Shown one piece after another: positions 15,847 to 27,594 of a stretch of DNA of 64,000 bases. A model generated the notes under the pieces. The model did no database searches, had not been told where the DNA came from, and saw nothing but the letters and a program-made list of their open reading frames with translations. Source of the DNA: Ginsengibacter hankyongi (lineage in GTDB: Bacteria > Bacteroidota > Bacteroidia > Chitinophagales > Chitinophagaceae); NCBI RefSeq assembly GCF_008710285.1, contig NZ_VYQF01000001.1, forward strand, positions 248,001 through 312,000, in the 5' to 3' direction. Made by a program: the position numbers and the translations under genes. Numbering within the stretch: position 1 is the stretch's first letter; each line of letters opens with the position of its first letter.

Positions 15847-16989
15847 ATGAGTGACATTGCAACATACGATGCAATCATAGTTGGTGGCGGGCCTTCAGGG
15901 AGTACCTGCGCTTATAACCTGGTAAAAGCTGGCCTGAAGACGTTATTGCTTGACAGAGCTAATTTTCCGCGTGTTAAACTTTGTGCCGGGTGGATTTCTC
16001 CACCTATCTGGGATGTTCTGGAACTATTGCCTGAAGAGTACACACGCGGACTCTGGAAATGGAATAAAGTTCACATAAACTTTCGCGGCAAGAAATATAC
16101 CATTCATTCAGACGGCTATTTTGTGCGCCGTTATGAGTTTGACGATTTCTTATTGAAACGCAGTAAGGCCGAAACCGTTGAAGGATACAATGTGCGACAT
16201 CTAGAAAAAGACAATGAGGGATTTTGGCTGATTGATAATAAATACAGGGCAAAATATCTTATAGGAGCCGGTGGCACACACTGCCCTGTAGCAAGGGCAT
16301 TGTTTCCTGAAAAAGATAATGTTCAATGCGGAACACAGGAAAGAGAATTTGAGGGAAACGCCGAAGAAATTGCGTCTACCCGTGCCGGTAAGGATGGCGA
16401 GCCGGAAATATTATTACACGATGATATGAAAGGTTACTCGTGGAATGTACCCAAAGGCAATTGGCTGAATGTGGGAACCGGCACTAAAATAGCAAGAGAT
16501 GTCTTACCGGCGTGGAACAAAGCCCGCGCATTTTTTGAAGGAAATGGAACACCCGGTACTATCCCGGTTTCAAGCCGCCCGATGCTGGATAAAATGAAAG
16601 GGCATGGTTATATTATTTTCGAAACAAGTTATTTGAAATATTGCTACGCAAACAATGTATTCCTGATCGGCGATTCACTTGGCCTTGCACAACCAATGAC
16701 TGGTGAAGGGATATTGCCATCTGTAATTTCAGGAAAGCTCTGTGCTGCAGCTATTGCAGAAGGAGTTCCGGAAAAGTATAAAGAAAGATTACGAACTCAC
16801 CCCGTTATTTATGATTACAGGCTATTGTATGGAATACAAACGCGGGCAAAAAAATTCTTTGACGAAAAGAAAGATAAACATTACCGTAAATCATGGCTTC
16901 GGGACAGAATAATTGTAAAAGTTTTTGCCATACTTTTTTCAGGCAAGCCCATTCCCGGAAGCCGCATTTTTGCAGCTTTTAAAAAATAA
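15847..16989 (+). CDS. Geranylgeranyl-reductase-family FAD oxidoreductase
   Basis: About 380 residues. The N-terminal FAD-binding Rossmann motif is DAIIVGGGPSGSTCAYNL, followed by LLLDR and FPRVKLCAGW, the p-hydroxybenzoate hydroxylase/GGR pattern. The second FAD motif is VFLIGDSLGLAQPMTGEGI at about 285-305. An ATG 54 bases upstream (15793) is in frame, but starting at 15847 places the dinucleotide motif at the usual distance from the N-terminus. The substrate is unknown; isoprenoid or lipid double-bond reduction is the family theme. The gene stands alone. Confidence 0.85.
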   Translation: MSDIATYDAIIVGGGPSGSTCAYNLVKAGLKTLLLDRANFPRVKLCAGWISPPIWDVLELLPEEYTRGLWKWNKVHINFRGKKYTIHSDGYFVRRYEFDDFLLKRSKAETVEGYNVRHLEKDNEGFWLIDNKYRAKYLIGAGGTHCPVARALFPEKDNVQCGTQEREFEGNAEEIASTRAGKDGEPEILLHDDMKGYSWNVPKGNWLNVGTGTKIARDVLPAWNKARAFFEGNGTPGTIPVSSRPMLDKMKGHGYIIFETSYLKYCYANNVFLIGDSLGLAQPMTGEGILPSVISGKLCAAAIAEGVPEKYKERLRTHPVIYDYRLLYGIQTRAKKFFDEKKDKHYRKSWLRDRIIVKVFAILFSGKPIPGSRIFAAFKK

Positions 16990-17321
16990 TGAATTAGTTC
17001 CCAATTATACTCATATGATATAGGTAAATTATTGATGTTCCCGCAAATTAACTGCTGGAAAAATAAAGTCAACGAATAATAAAATAGATATTTTTTCGTT
17101 GGAATAAATGGGATTTATTGCGTTCAATTTTTAAAAACTCAGATTATTATTTAAGCCACCGTTAGATATATAAAAAGCTAATCTGCTGTCAATAAAATTA
17201 TCCTTTGCATTAAGATTTAATGTGTAATCCCGCAATTAATTCTTTTAAATAATATTAAGACGAGAGTGTATTTAGAATGTTGCTGTTAATATAATTCAAA
17301 GCCTGTCAAACCCAAGGAAAG
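16990..17321. other. Intergenic region upstream of the sensor kinase
   Basis: 332 AT-rich bases without a credible gene. It must hold the kinase promoter, but no full TTG/TAnnTTTG pair is visible and no strong hairpin was found. Confidence 0.4.
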
Positions 17322-20300
17322 ATGAAAATAAGAAGAGGAACTTCATCTCTTATAAAGAGAGCTGTTGTTTTTATCGCCATTGTAACAGGTTGTATTGTTT
17401 TGGCTGGTTGGTTTTTTAATATCCCGGCTCTTAAAAGTTTGCTCCCGCGCTATGGCATCATGAAGATCAATACGGCTATTTGTTTTGTTCTTTCTGGGCT
17501 TACTCTTTACCTTCTTCACGAGGGTTCATCAGTTAATAAAATCAAACAAATTATTGCTTATGTTTCATCATCGCTGATTTTAGTGATAGGTGTTTTATCG
17601 CTATGTTATTATGTTTTTGGATGGGACGGCGGCATAAACGAACTGTTTTGGAATGCAAAAATGCAAAACGTCGGCGACAGCTATTACGGCAGAATGAGCC
17701 TGATAGTGGCCTTTAATTTTACCTTCCTTGGTTTAATTTTCCTTCTCCTGGGAAAAAGAAAATATAATTTAATTATCCAGGTATTATTAGTTGCAATGAT
17801 CCCTGGTTCTTTAGTTGTCATCCTAAGCCATCTTTTCGGCATTAGCTTTTTGACTTCTATTCCGTTACAGGCACCTACATCCATGCTTACGGCAATATTG
17901 TTTATTGTCTTATTCATTGGCATATTTATAAGTCCGGCGCTTGAGTTTATACAATTTTCTTTCGTAAAAAAAATTGCTGTCTTTTTTGTCCTGGTCGTCC
18001 TGCTTCGCGGTACTGTTTTTTTTGCCATAGACCGCAACAATCAACTTTCATCCGGTGAGGATAAATTGATGGCAAATAAGCATGATTTTTTTTTATTGGC
18101 TGAAAAAATAAATGCAAAATGTAATTATATCCAAAGCGCCACACGAGGTTACATTATTTCCGGAGGGGATACACCTTCTCCTCTTTTAAATCAAACTATA
18201 GATTCAGTTAACAATATTATTACACACCTTAGAACAGTAACTAAAGATAATATTCTGCAACGCGTAAAGCTGCACTCACTTACGAGTTCTTTTAATGCGT
18301 TTGTAAACTCTCAAAATGAATTAGTAAATGTTCGGAAAAATAATGGGTTTGATGCTGCTCAAAAAATCGTTAAAAGTGGCCAGGAGATTGAATTGCTCAA
18401 TAATGTACGCTTTATGGTTTCAACTGTCGAGCAAAAGGAAGACGAGATTCTTGGCCTTCGTAAATCTCAAAACGAACTTATAGTAAAAAACTCGTCCAAA
18501 ATATTTACACTATTCCAGCTTATTGCGGGTTTGCTGATGGTGATTGCTTTTAAAATGATATACGATCACGTACGACTGAGAAATAAGATAGAAGAAGCGC
18601 TCAAAAAAAGTTTACAAGAAACATCCGATTATAAGTATGCATTAAACGAATCATCTATCGTGTCTATCACAGACGAGAAAGGCATCATCAAACACGTAAA
18701 CGATAACTTTTGCAAAATCTCAAAGCACAGCAGAGAAGAACTGATAGGACAAGATCATATTATGCTGAATTCAGGCTACCACACTAAAGAATTTATGCGT
18801 GACATATGGCTTACGATAGAAAATGGAAAAGTATGGAGAGGAGAATTAAATAACAAAGCAAAAGATGGAACTTGTTATTGGGTAGATACTATTATTGTTC
18901 CTTTTATTAATGAAGCGGGTAAACCTTATCAATATCTCGCTCTACGGTCGGATATAACCCGACGCAAAAAACTGGAAGCTGAAATATTACAAATGAACCA
19001 GAATTTACAGGTAAGAGTAGAGGAAAAGACAAAGGAAATAATCGAAAAAGAACAACAGTACAGATTTGTTCTTCAAAACATGCGGGAAGGCATACAACTT
19101 ATCGGCTTCGACTGGAAATATTTATTTGTTAATAGCTCTGCTGCAGAACATAGCAAATATTCCGATTATGAATTGCCCGGGAATACCTTAATGGAAAGAT
19201 ATCCAGGTGTTGAAAAAACGGAATTGTTCCGGGTGCTGGAAAATTGCATGAAAAACCGCTGCCCGAAAATATTTGAAAATGAATTTACATTCCCTGATGG
19301 CACCAGGCGATGGTTTGAATTGAGTATCCAGCCCGTTCCTGAAGGGCTCTTTATTCTTTCGATGGATATTGAAGAACGAAAAAAAGTAGAACAACAGTTA
19401 CAGGAAAGCGAACGATTTCTTAGTGAATCCCAAAAGGTTTCAAAAATAGGAAGCTACGTACTCGATTTAAAAAATGGAACCTGGAAAGCTTCCGAGGCAT
19501 TAGATAATATTTTTGGGTTAACGTCGAATAGTAACCATACTACAGAATTGTGGATATCAATGCTCCATCCCGATGACCGGGGCATGATGCAGGAATATTT
19601 CGCACAGGAGGTTATAAGCAAAAAGAAACGCTTCGATAAAGAATACAAAATAATCAATCAAAAAACAATGAAAGAACTTTGTGTGCACGGTATTGGGGAT
19701 TTAGAAATGGATAGTAACGGAAATATTGTTAAGATGCTGGGAACAATACAGGATATCACGGAAAGAAAAAACCTAGAAAAAGAATTAGCAAATCAAAAAC
19801 TTAACGAACAGAAAATTATTAATGAAACTACAATACAAGCGCAGGAAAAAGAAAGAAAAGAATTAGGCAGAGAACTTCATGATAATGTGAACCAAATTCT
19901 TGCCACCGTTAAAATGTACCTGGGCATGGTGAATGCCGGCGATTCTTCAACCGAAGATAATCTCTTAGAAAAAAGCTATGAATATGTAAATGAAGCAATG
20001 AAGGAGATCAGAAAATTGTCTCATTCACTCGTTGCTCCATCGCTGGGCGACGTTGGATTGAAAGAAGCGTTAAAGATTCTTGCAGATGATACCAATTTGT
20101 TAAACGGCCTTAAAGTTGAACTGCATATTGATGAAAAATATAATGAAAAGAACATCGATAAAACCAAAGAATTGATGCTCTATCGGGTAGTGCAGGAGCA
20201 ATTGACCAACATCACCAAATATTCCAGGGCAAAAGAAGCTTCGATTACATTAAAAAAAACTGATAACACGTTATTCCTCACCATTGCGGATAATGGTGTT

Positions 20301-20444
20301 GGATTCGATACTACGCAAAAATCTAAAGGCATTGGTCTTACTAATATGAAAAGCCGGATAGAATATTATTCCGGCAACCTGAATATCATTTCAGCGCCGC
20401 GTAAAGGATGTAAACTTGAGATTTCGATACCGGCCGTTTCTTAG
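17322..20444 (+). CDS. Membrane sensor histidine kinase (NarL family) with CHASE3 and PAS domains
   Basis: The 1040-residue protein has about seven membrane helices at residues 10-235, an extracytoplasmic CHASE3-like four-helix region at about 240-385, another helix at about 390-415, then three PAS domains (about 440-550, 580-690 and 700-820). A HisKA_3 dimerisation domain carries phospho-acceptor His853 (ELGRELHDNVNQ), and a HATPase domain follows (QLTNITKYS N-box, DNGVGFD, KGIGLTNMKSR). It probably phosphorylates a LuxR-type regulator; none is adjacent, and the one at 12.3-13.0 kb is a candidate. The double sensory input (membrane plus PAS) makes the signal hard to guess. Confidence 0.93.
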   Translation: MKIRRGTSSLIKRAVVFIAIVTGCIVLAGWFFNIPALKSLLPRYGIMKINTAICFVLSGLTLYLLHEGSSVNKIKQIIAYVSSSLILVIGVLSLCYYVFGWDGGINELFWNAKMQNVGDSYYGRMSLIVAFNFTFLGLIFLLLGKRKYNLIIQVLLVAMIPGSLVVILSHLFGISFLTSIPLQAPTSMLTAILFIVLFIGIFISPALEFIQFSFVKKIAVFFVLVVLLRGTVFFAIDRNNQLSSGEDKLMANKHDFFLLAEKINAKCNYIQSATRGYIISGGDTPSPLLNQTIDSVNNIITHLRTVTKDNILQRVKLHSLTSSFNAFVNSQNELVNVRKNNGFDAAQKIVKSGQEIELLNNVRFMVSTVEQKEDEILGLRKSQNELIVKNSSKIFTLFQLIAGLLMVIAFKMIYDHVRLRNKIEEALKKSLQETSDYKYALNESSIVSITDEKGIIKHVNDNFCKISKHSREELIGQDHIMLNSGYHTKEFMRDIWLTIENGKVWRGELNNKAKDGTCYWVDTIIVPFINEAGKPYQYLALRSDITRRKKLEAEILQMNQNLQVRVEEKTKEIIEKEQQYRFVLQNMREGIQLIGFDWKYLFVNSSAAEHSKYSDYELPGNTLMERYPGVEKTELFRVLENCMKNRCPKIFENEFTFPDGTRRWFELSIQPVPEGLFILSMDIEERKKVEQQLQESERFLSESQKVSKIGSYVLDLKNGTWKASEALDNIFGLTSNSNHTTELWISMLHPDDRGMMQEYFAQEVISKKKRFDKEYKIINQKTMKELCVHGIGDLEMDSNGNIVKMLGTIQDITERKNLEKELANQKLNEQKIINETTIQAQEKERKELGRELHDNVNQILATVKMYLGMVNAGDSSTEDNLLEKSYEYVNEAMKEIRKLSHSLVAPSLGDVGLKEALKILADDTNLLNGLKVELHIDEKYNEKNIDKTKELMLYRVVQEQLTNITKYSRAKEASITLKKTDNTLFLTIADNGVGFDTTQKSKGIGLTNMKSRIEYYSGNLNIISAPRKGCKLEISIPAVS

Positions 20445-20451
20445 CAGGAAT

Positions 20452-20796
20452 TTAAACACCAAATGAACTGCCGCAACCGCAGGTTGAACTGGCGTTTGGA
20501 TTATTAAAAGTAAATCCTCTTGAATTGAGCCCACCTTCAAAATTAATTTCCATATCTAAAAGATAAATGCCGTGTGCGGGGTTCATAATGCAAGGAATCC
20601 CATCTACTTCAAAATATTCATCTTTCTCTGTCTTCGTATCAAAATCAAGGATATACGACATTCCTGAGCAACCGCCTCCTTTCACTCCAACCCGCAAAAA
20701 TTTTTGGGTATCAAATTTATCTTCTCCCATTAGTCTCTTTATCTCATTAATAGCGCCGCTGGTAAAGGTTACAGGAGTTTTATTTATAGTTTCCAT
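20452..20796 (-). CDS. A-type iron-sulfur cluster carrier (IscA/ErpA/SufA)
   Basis: The 114-residue protein has the HesB/IscA fold with the three cluster cysteines: one in KGGGCSGMSYIL and two in STCGCGSSF near the C-terminus. It passes Fe-S clusters to target proteins. Length is normal. The stop lies eight bases from the convergent kinase stop. No other Fe-S assembly gene adjoins; a cysteine desulfurase is at 55.2 kb. Confidence 0.93.
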   Translation of the reverse strand: METINKTPVTFTSGAINEIKRLMGEDKFDTQKFLRVGVKGGGCSGMSYILDFDTKTEKDEYFEVDGIPCIMNPAHGIYLLDMEINFEGGLNSRGFTFNNPNASSTCGCGSSFGV

Positions 20797-20904
20797 AATT
20801 TTTTAATTAAGATGAAAATAAGTTCGCTGCAGAAACGTTTCTAATTCTTCAATTTAACCTTGTTATTCATTTGCAAATTTACGATCCTTTCTTTAGGGAA
20901 TTAT

Positions 20905-20912
20905 TATTTTTG
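20905..20912 (+). promoter_or_regulatory. -7 box for the 20928 gene
   Basis: TATTTTTG fits TAnnTTTG; transcription would start near 20918, about ten bases before the ATG. Confidence 0.4.
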
Positions 20913-20927
20913 ACTTAAATTATTATA

Positions 20928-21437
20928 ATGTCAACATTTGAAACTATTGTTGTTATTCTACTTGGCGTAATTTTTTTAGCTGTTATCTGGATGATAACAG
21001 ATTTTTCCTCTTTAAAAAAAGATATTAAAGAGAAAACAGTTACCAATCCTGAAACACTCAAACTGAGATTGCAGGCGTATGAAAGGCTTACATTACTTGC
21101 AGAAAGAATATCGCTCCAGAATTTATTATCACGTGTACCTAATGCCGGCCTTTCTTCCCGGCAAATGCAATCGTCACTCGTAGATGCTATTAAACAGGAA
21201 TACGATTATAATATCAGCCAGCAGGTATATGTTTCCCCGGAGTTGTGGAGAGCGGTAAATAATCTTAAAGAACAAAATATTTATGTGGTAAACCAATTGG
21301 CGGCGACGATGCCTTTCCAGGCTTCTGCAATGGACCTTAATAAGCAGATTATAGATTTTTTGATTAACAATCCCAAAGCCTCTCTTCATAATATTGTTTT
21401 GGAAGCCCTTAACTTTGAGGCCAAGAAAATAATGTAA
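20928..21437 (+). CDS. Conserved membrane-anchored protein of unknown function
   Basis: The 169-residue protein has one N-terminal membrane helix (about 5-25), a short basic cytoplasmic linker, and a helical cytoplasmic domain (LRLQAYERLTLLAERI, QEYDYNISQQVYVS, VNNLKEQNIYVVNQLA). I recognise it as a Bacteroidota-type hypothetical family but cannot assign a role. It lies 45 bases before the mutase gene; an inverted repeat fills that spacer, so the two may be co-transcribed with hairpin control. Confidence 0.75.
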   Translation: MSTFETIVVILLGVIFLAVIWMITDFSSLKKDIKEKTVTNPETLKLRLQAYERLTLLAERISLQNLLSRVPNAGLSSRQMQSSLVDAIKQEYDYNISQQVYVSPELWRAVNNLKEQNIYVVNQLAATMPFQASAMDLNKQIIDFLINNPKASLHNIVLEALNFEAKKIM

Positions 21438-21446
21438 GCCATTCAA

Positions 21447-21482
21447 TTTCATTTTTCATGAGAATGGTTTTTAATTTGAAAA

Positions 21483-21488
<6 letters not shown>
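21447..21488 (+). promoter_or_regulatory. Perfect 12-bp hairpin enclosing the mutase start codon
   Basis: TTTCATTTTTCA (21447-21458) pairs perfectly with TGAAAAATGAAA (21477-21488), with an 18-base loop. The second arm contains the ATG (21483-21485). In mRNA the start codon would be double-stranded, so opening would be needed for translation. The stem is AT-rich and therefore weak. Confidence 0.6.
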
Positions 21489-23060
<1,572 letters not shown>

Positions 23061-23078
23061 TCTGTATCAAATTTTTAT

Positions 23079-23516
23079 ATGAAACAAGTTTTATTATTGA
23101 TTTTTTTATTTTCATTCACTTCCGTAACAAAGGCTCAAAAGTATGCGTTGCTCGATCAACACATTGCTGAGCCTGTTAAATATGCTAATGCGGTTACCAC
23201 TGCAGATAAACTCGACGATCTATTACCTGTTGAAAAAAAGCGTATTCCTGAATTCTTGAAAGCTTTGAAAGAAATAGAAAGCAGGCTTACATCAACTCCT
23301 CCGTTTGGTAAAGTGAAGCAATATGAAATCGGTTGTATAAAATTTAACGGAAGCGTGATTACGCTCGCTGCCGGAGAAAGAATTGATTATGTTATTACCT
23401 CAAGCTGCGATGGGGTTCGAATTTCCATGCATTTATCAGATGCAAAGCTTAGTAATAAAAGCAATGCTTTTTTTATTAAAACGTGGATCAAGTATATCGA
23501 AAGCTACGTGAAGTAA
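23079..23516 (+). CDS. Secreted protein of unknown function
   Basis: The 145-residue protein has a signal peptide (about 1-19, ending TKAQ) and a mature part of about 125 residues with two cysteines (EIGCIKF and TSSCDG) that could form a disulfide, plus alternating helix and strand. No motif identifies it. It lies 18 bases after the mutase gene, so it may be co-transcribed. It converges with the LptD-like gene, with four bases between the stops. Confidence 0.75.
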   Translation: MKQVLLLIFLFSFTSVTKAQKYALLDQHIAEPVKYANAVTTADKLDDLLPVEKKRIPEFLKALKEIESRLTSTPPFGKVKQYEIGCIKFNGSVITLAAGERIDYVITSSCDGVRISMHLSDAKLSNKSNAFFIKTWIKYIESYVK

Positions 23517-23520
23517 CGGA

Positions 23521-26349
23521 CTAAAGATTATTGTAAAAATACCTCGTGCGGTTAACTCTTAAATCCCGTAGCAATGCGGATTTAGGACTGATGCTGATGC
23601 TAAAAAAGCGATAGATGCCAACCGGGGAAAGCGATATCGACATTTGCCAGCAATGCATATCCCTTGAAAGCGTACCCGAAATGGTATTGATTTGACCCTG
23701 TGTAATGTTATAATAACCATTGACCGATGCCTGCCATTTTTTTGTTATTCCCAGCGTTCCTCCAAAATTTACATTTTGAGAGAATGTAGTAACATATCCC
23801 TGCGGAACTGTAAAGTTTTTACTATAGGTGAGAGAATACGAAAGATTTACTGACCATGGAATACTAAAATCTGCAAATTCCCCCGGATTATTTCTTATGT
23901 AAGCTGATTCAGCATCGTATTGATCCTGCGTGTAACCAAGGTCGTTAATATCATTAGTATTAGAGGTAAGTTCGGCTTTCTTTGAACCATCTTTTTTATT
24001 TCCGCCTTGCAGAGAAGTTGATAAGGAGATGTTGCCGGAAATCAGCCTGCCCAAGGTCAGGAACTTACGTTTCCACACTAAGGTTCTTATCCTGCGACCT
24101 TGTGCATCTATTTCATAAGGATCTAAAATACCGCTTGCTGTTATATTGATTTTATTAAAAAGATTAGTTCTCAGGCTTATGGGGAAATCGCTTAAAGGAA
24201 AGCTCAGCGAATCAGCAAAAAAATTATAGCTGCCATTAATACTTAATCCATCCAGTATCGATATTTTTTTAATTGCATTTTGACCTGTATCTTTTTTATT
24301 GCGCACCTTCATTGATATATTATTATCGATACCAAAATTAAGCCCGCCAAATCTCCCCGGTGAATAGGGGCCGAAAATATTGTTCCTTTGATAAACAGAA
24401 AATTGCTGCCTATGCCCTGCCGTATCGTATTGGACACTATAAAAACTGGTTTTATTAAACTCTGGCTTATAGCTTATACCAAACGTTGGAGTTATTTCAT
24501 GACGTACGGCCATTATTTTTGCATTCTTATTTTTTGCAGTTATCAGCCCAAAAATTCTTGTAGATACACTTAACCCAAAAGTCATTTGTCTTGCCGCATA
24601 AAATCCCTTCTGCACTGAAGTATCTAACCTTTTGTTGACAGCGTCCCAGCTATATCTAGTTTTGGTCTGGTACCATGTTTCATCATAACTAACGGAGGGG
24701 CCTACCTGAAATGCGCCTATTTGAGGAAGCGACAATGAGATGGGTACAGAATGATGGAAACCGTATTGAAGAGTGTCTGCAATTTGCTTGAAAATATTGC
24801 GAGCCGTATCATAAAATGAAAACCGGTTTTGCGCATTTCCATTATAAGCAATACCTATATTTTCATACCATTTAGGTGTACCCACAAAATCCTTTTTCCT
24901 GAAAGGATAAATTGTTGCCACGTTAAATCCTACAGTGGGCAACTCAACGTTTATAATTTTTAAATTAGTATTCTGGTTGTGGTTTGCAGTGACTGTTAAA
25001 TTAAACGGCTTATCCTTCCATGTTTTAGAATATGCTATAGACGAATAAAGCTGGTTGGAATAATTTAACTGGGGCTCATTAGGAACATTACGGTTATAAC
25101 TGCTACTTCCTGCATTTACATTTGCCGAAAAAGTTACGCCGGGCCTTGCCTTGGAATCCATACTGTGGCTCCACGCAATGTGATAACTTCGGTTGTGAGA
25201 AAAATCGGGATCCCCTTTAAAGTTGGTATTAAAATTTTGAACATCAAACTGCAATCTTCCATTATACCGATAATTCTTTTTGTAGGTTGGGTTCACGCTA
25301 AAAGTCCAGCCACCATACGAATAAATACTCGTCCTGAAAATAACATCCCAATAATCACTTATCACTTTATAGTAACCCAGGTTTTCCAGGCCAAGGCCTC
25401 GCTGCTGATTTGTGGTAAAGGTTGCCTGCAGTAAACCTGAATGCCTTTCCTGGTTCAGCGGGTAAATACCAAAAGGAAAATAAATAGGGATAGGCACACC
25501 TTCGAACTCTGGATGTACCGGCCCCGTAATGGCCATTTTATTATTAATAAATTTTATTTTATTACTTACAAATGCAAAGTGTGGGGTGTCAAGGTTACAT
25601 GTTGTGAATCTTCCCCGTAAAGCATAAAAAACATTGTTATCAACCTTTTTAATAGTTTGGCCGTACACGTACATTTCTCCCTGCGTAGTATAAGTGCTTT
25701 TGGTAAGGCCTTTCCCGCTTTTCATATTAAACTTTATGGAATCGCTTTCGGAAAGAAAATCACCTTGTTTGTAGGTTGGCAATGAAATTACTTTACCCGT
25801 ACTATCTCGCTTTATTGATGCGATAATATTACCGGTTTCCTGGTCTAATGTAATAATAGGGGCTGTAAGATTATTGTCTTTATATTGCGTAGTGGCTTTC
25901 TTTCCGTAGAGTGTTATCATTTTGCCAGGAACATTCACCACCATTGAATCTTCTGCTGAATACTCAATTACAGTATCCGGCGCATTTTTAGAAGTTACAA
26001 AATTTAATGTATCTGCTTTCGATTTTAATGCCGTCGTATCTCCAGGAAGAGAATCTTTTTTATTTATATTGAGACTATCATTTTTATTCAAAGGAATTGT
26101 ATCGGACACTACAATTTTTTGGGGTAAAGTATCGTTTTCAGATTTTAGCTTTTTATCAACAGTAATATTTTTTTTCTTTGCCGGTATTACTGTGTCGGCA
26201 TGTGAAGTTAACGAACTGTGAAAATAAAATTGATGAACACGTTTATCCTTGCTTTGAACCGTTAGAATACATATAACAACTGATATCATCAATGACAATA
26301 TGTATTTTACGCTAACTTTGTTTATCATGTTCATAGCAGTAGGAAACAA
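23521..26349 (-). CDS. lptD: Outer-membrane LptD-like LPS-assembly protein
   Basis: The 942-residue protein has an N-terminal signal/anchor (about 15-35), a Ser/Thr/Asp-rich stretch, an OstA-like beta-jellyroll (about 120-300; MITLYGKKATTQYKDN, PAP-to-VHPEFEGVPIPIYFPFG) and a long barrel to the C-terminal aromatic residues. LptD with LptE inserts LPS into the outer membrane. Bacteroidota versions are divergent, so assignment rests on the OstA-like domain, the PIPIYFPFG box and length. It is divergent from amidase/MlaD/OstA-like genes, all envelope functions. Confidence 0.82.
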   Translation of the reverse strand: MFPTAMNMINKVSVKYILSLMISVVICILTVQSKDKRVHQFYFHSSLTSHADTVIPAKKKNITVDKKLKSENDTLPQKIVVSDTIPLNKNDSLNINKKDSLPGDTTALKSKADTLNFVTSKNAPDTVIEYSAEDSMVVNVPGKMITLYGKKATTQYKDNNLTAPIITLDQETGNIIASIKRDSTGKVISLPTYKQGDFLSESDSIKFNMKSGKGLTKSTYTTQGEMYVYGQTIKKVDNNVFYALRGRFTTCNLDTPHFAFVSNKIKFINNKMAITGPVHPEFEGVPIPIYFPFGIYPLNQERHSGLLQATFTTNQQRGLGLENLGYYKVISDYWDVIFRTSIYSYGGWTFSVNPTYKKNYRYNGRLQFDVQNFNTNFKGDPDFSHNRSYHIAWSHSMDSKARPGVTFSANVNAGSSSYNRNVPNEPQLNYSNQLYSSIAYSKTWKDKPFNLTVTANHNQNTNLKIINVELPTVGFNVATIYPFRKKDFVGTPKWYENIGIAYNGNAQNRFSFYDTARNIFKQIADTLQYGFHHSVPISLSLPQIGAFQVGPSVSYDETWYQTKTRYSWDAVNKRLDTSVQKGFYAARQMTFGLSVSTRIFGLITAKNKNAKIMAVRHEITPTFGISYKPEFNKTSFYSVQYDTAGHRQQFSVYQRNNIFGPYSPGRFGGLNFGIDNNISMKVRNKKDTGQNAIKKISILDGLSINGSYNFFADSLSFPLSDFPISLRTNLFNKINITASGILDPYEIDAQGRRIRTLVWKRKFLTLGRLISGNISLSTSLQGGNKKDGSKKAELTSNTNDINDLGYTQDQYDAESAYIRNNPGEFADFSIPWSVNLSYSLTYSKNFTVPQGYVTTFSQNVNFGGTLGITKKWQASVNGYYNITQGQINTISGTLSRDMHCWQMSISLSPVGIYRFFSISISPKSALLRDLRVNRTRYFYNNL

Positions 26350-26429
26350 AAATAGAGATAATCCAATTAAGGATTTGTGAAGATTACGAACCGAGAAAAT
26401 ACTGATTCCATTAAAACCACATAAATAAA

Positions 26430-27404
26430 ATGTTTGAACTCAAAAAACCGTTTAATTTTTTTTTATTATTATCATCACTCTTACTGCTTTGCTCAGTTAC
26501 TCAAGCACAAACAATAAAAAAAATAAAAACAATAATTGTGGACGCAGGCCACGGTGGAAGCGATGATGGAGCAAGAAGTGAATACGAAGGTTCATTAAAT
26601 TCCAAAGAAAAAAATGTAACACTGGCTATTGCACTAAAATTAGTTGACGAATTGAAGAAGGAATTGCCGGATGTTAATATCGTTCCTACCCGTACTACAG
26701 ATATTTATCAAAATCCCAGGGAAAAGGCAAGGATTGCCAATGAAAATCATGGTGACCTGTTTGTGTGCATACATGCAGATGCTGTAGTTTTAAGAACTGC
26801 ATCGAGAATTATTGGCCATCGTAAGGAAACTTATTACACAGTACGATATGTTGGTAAAGGTAAAAAAAGAAAAAAAATCCGCACTCCGCATACGCATGTG
26901 GTTCCAATAAGAGAATATTATAAACTGCCTACTGAAAGAAAAGGCACGAGTACACTAATTATTGCATCGCATAAAACAAGTGCAAAAACAGAAGCATTAG
27001 AGGCTAGCGAAATGCAGTTTAACACTGATGCAAACGATAGCACGCTCGACATCAATTATGACAGTCCGGAGTGGAAAGCCAGTGCCCTGTTGTATACGCA
27101 AAAATTTTTTAAGAGAAGCTACCAGTTAGCCACAGATGTCCAGGACGAAATTGAAGCAACGGGAAGAGACAACCTTGGCGTGTGGCAACGTCAAAAAGGA
27201 ATCTGGGTATTACAGGCAACACAGATGCCTGCTGTATTAATTGAAACAGGCTTTATTGATAACTACCAGGATGAAAGATATCTTAATAGCGAAAAAGGAC
27301 AGCAGGAGATTGCAGAATCGATAACCCGGGCCCTCATTAAATATAAAAACCAGGTAGAATCCCGGCCAGTTGTAAATGCCGATGCAATGACAACAACACA
27401 ATAA
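26430..27404 (+). CDS. amiC: N-acetylmuramoyl-L-alanine amidase
   Basis: The 324-residue protein has a signal peptide (about 1-26) and an Amidase_3 zinc hydrolase domain: IIVDAGHGGSDDGA holds the first zinc His, IHADA the second, and VLIETGFIDN the catalytic Glu. It cuts the amide between MurNAc and the stem peptide during cell separation. An insertion of about 60 residues (about 130-190, rich in Arg/Lys) interrupts the family core. It precedes an MCE/MlaD gene on the same strand. Confidence 0.9.
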   Translation: MFELKKPFNFFLLLSSLLLLCSVTQAQTIKKIKTIIVDAGHGGSDDGARSEYEGSLNSKEKNVTLAIALKLVDELKKELPDVNIVPTRTTDIYQNPREKARIANENHGDLFVCIHADAVVLRTASRIIGHRKETYYTVRYVGKGKKRKKIRTPHTHVVPIREYYKLPTERKGTSTLIIASHKTSAKTEALEASEMQFNTDANDSTLDINYDSPEWKASALLYTQKFFKRSYQLATDVQDEIEATGRDNLGVWQRQKGIWVLQATQMPAVLIETGFIDNYQDERYLNSEKGQQEIAESITRALIKYKNQVESRPVVNADAMTTTQ

Positions 27405-27594
27405 TAACTTAACCTTTACTGCACAAACAAGTTCACAAATTCTTGGGTTAAAGAATCCATTTAAATTTATTCCTGAATTTTAATGAGGTATGGCACGCTT
27501 CCTACCATCAAAGATTCACTATTTTCGCAACGCTAATCTTAATTATTGTTAACCGGAAATAAACAAACCTGCTTTATTACGAAATAAAAAAAAT

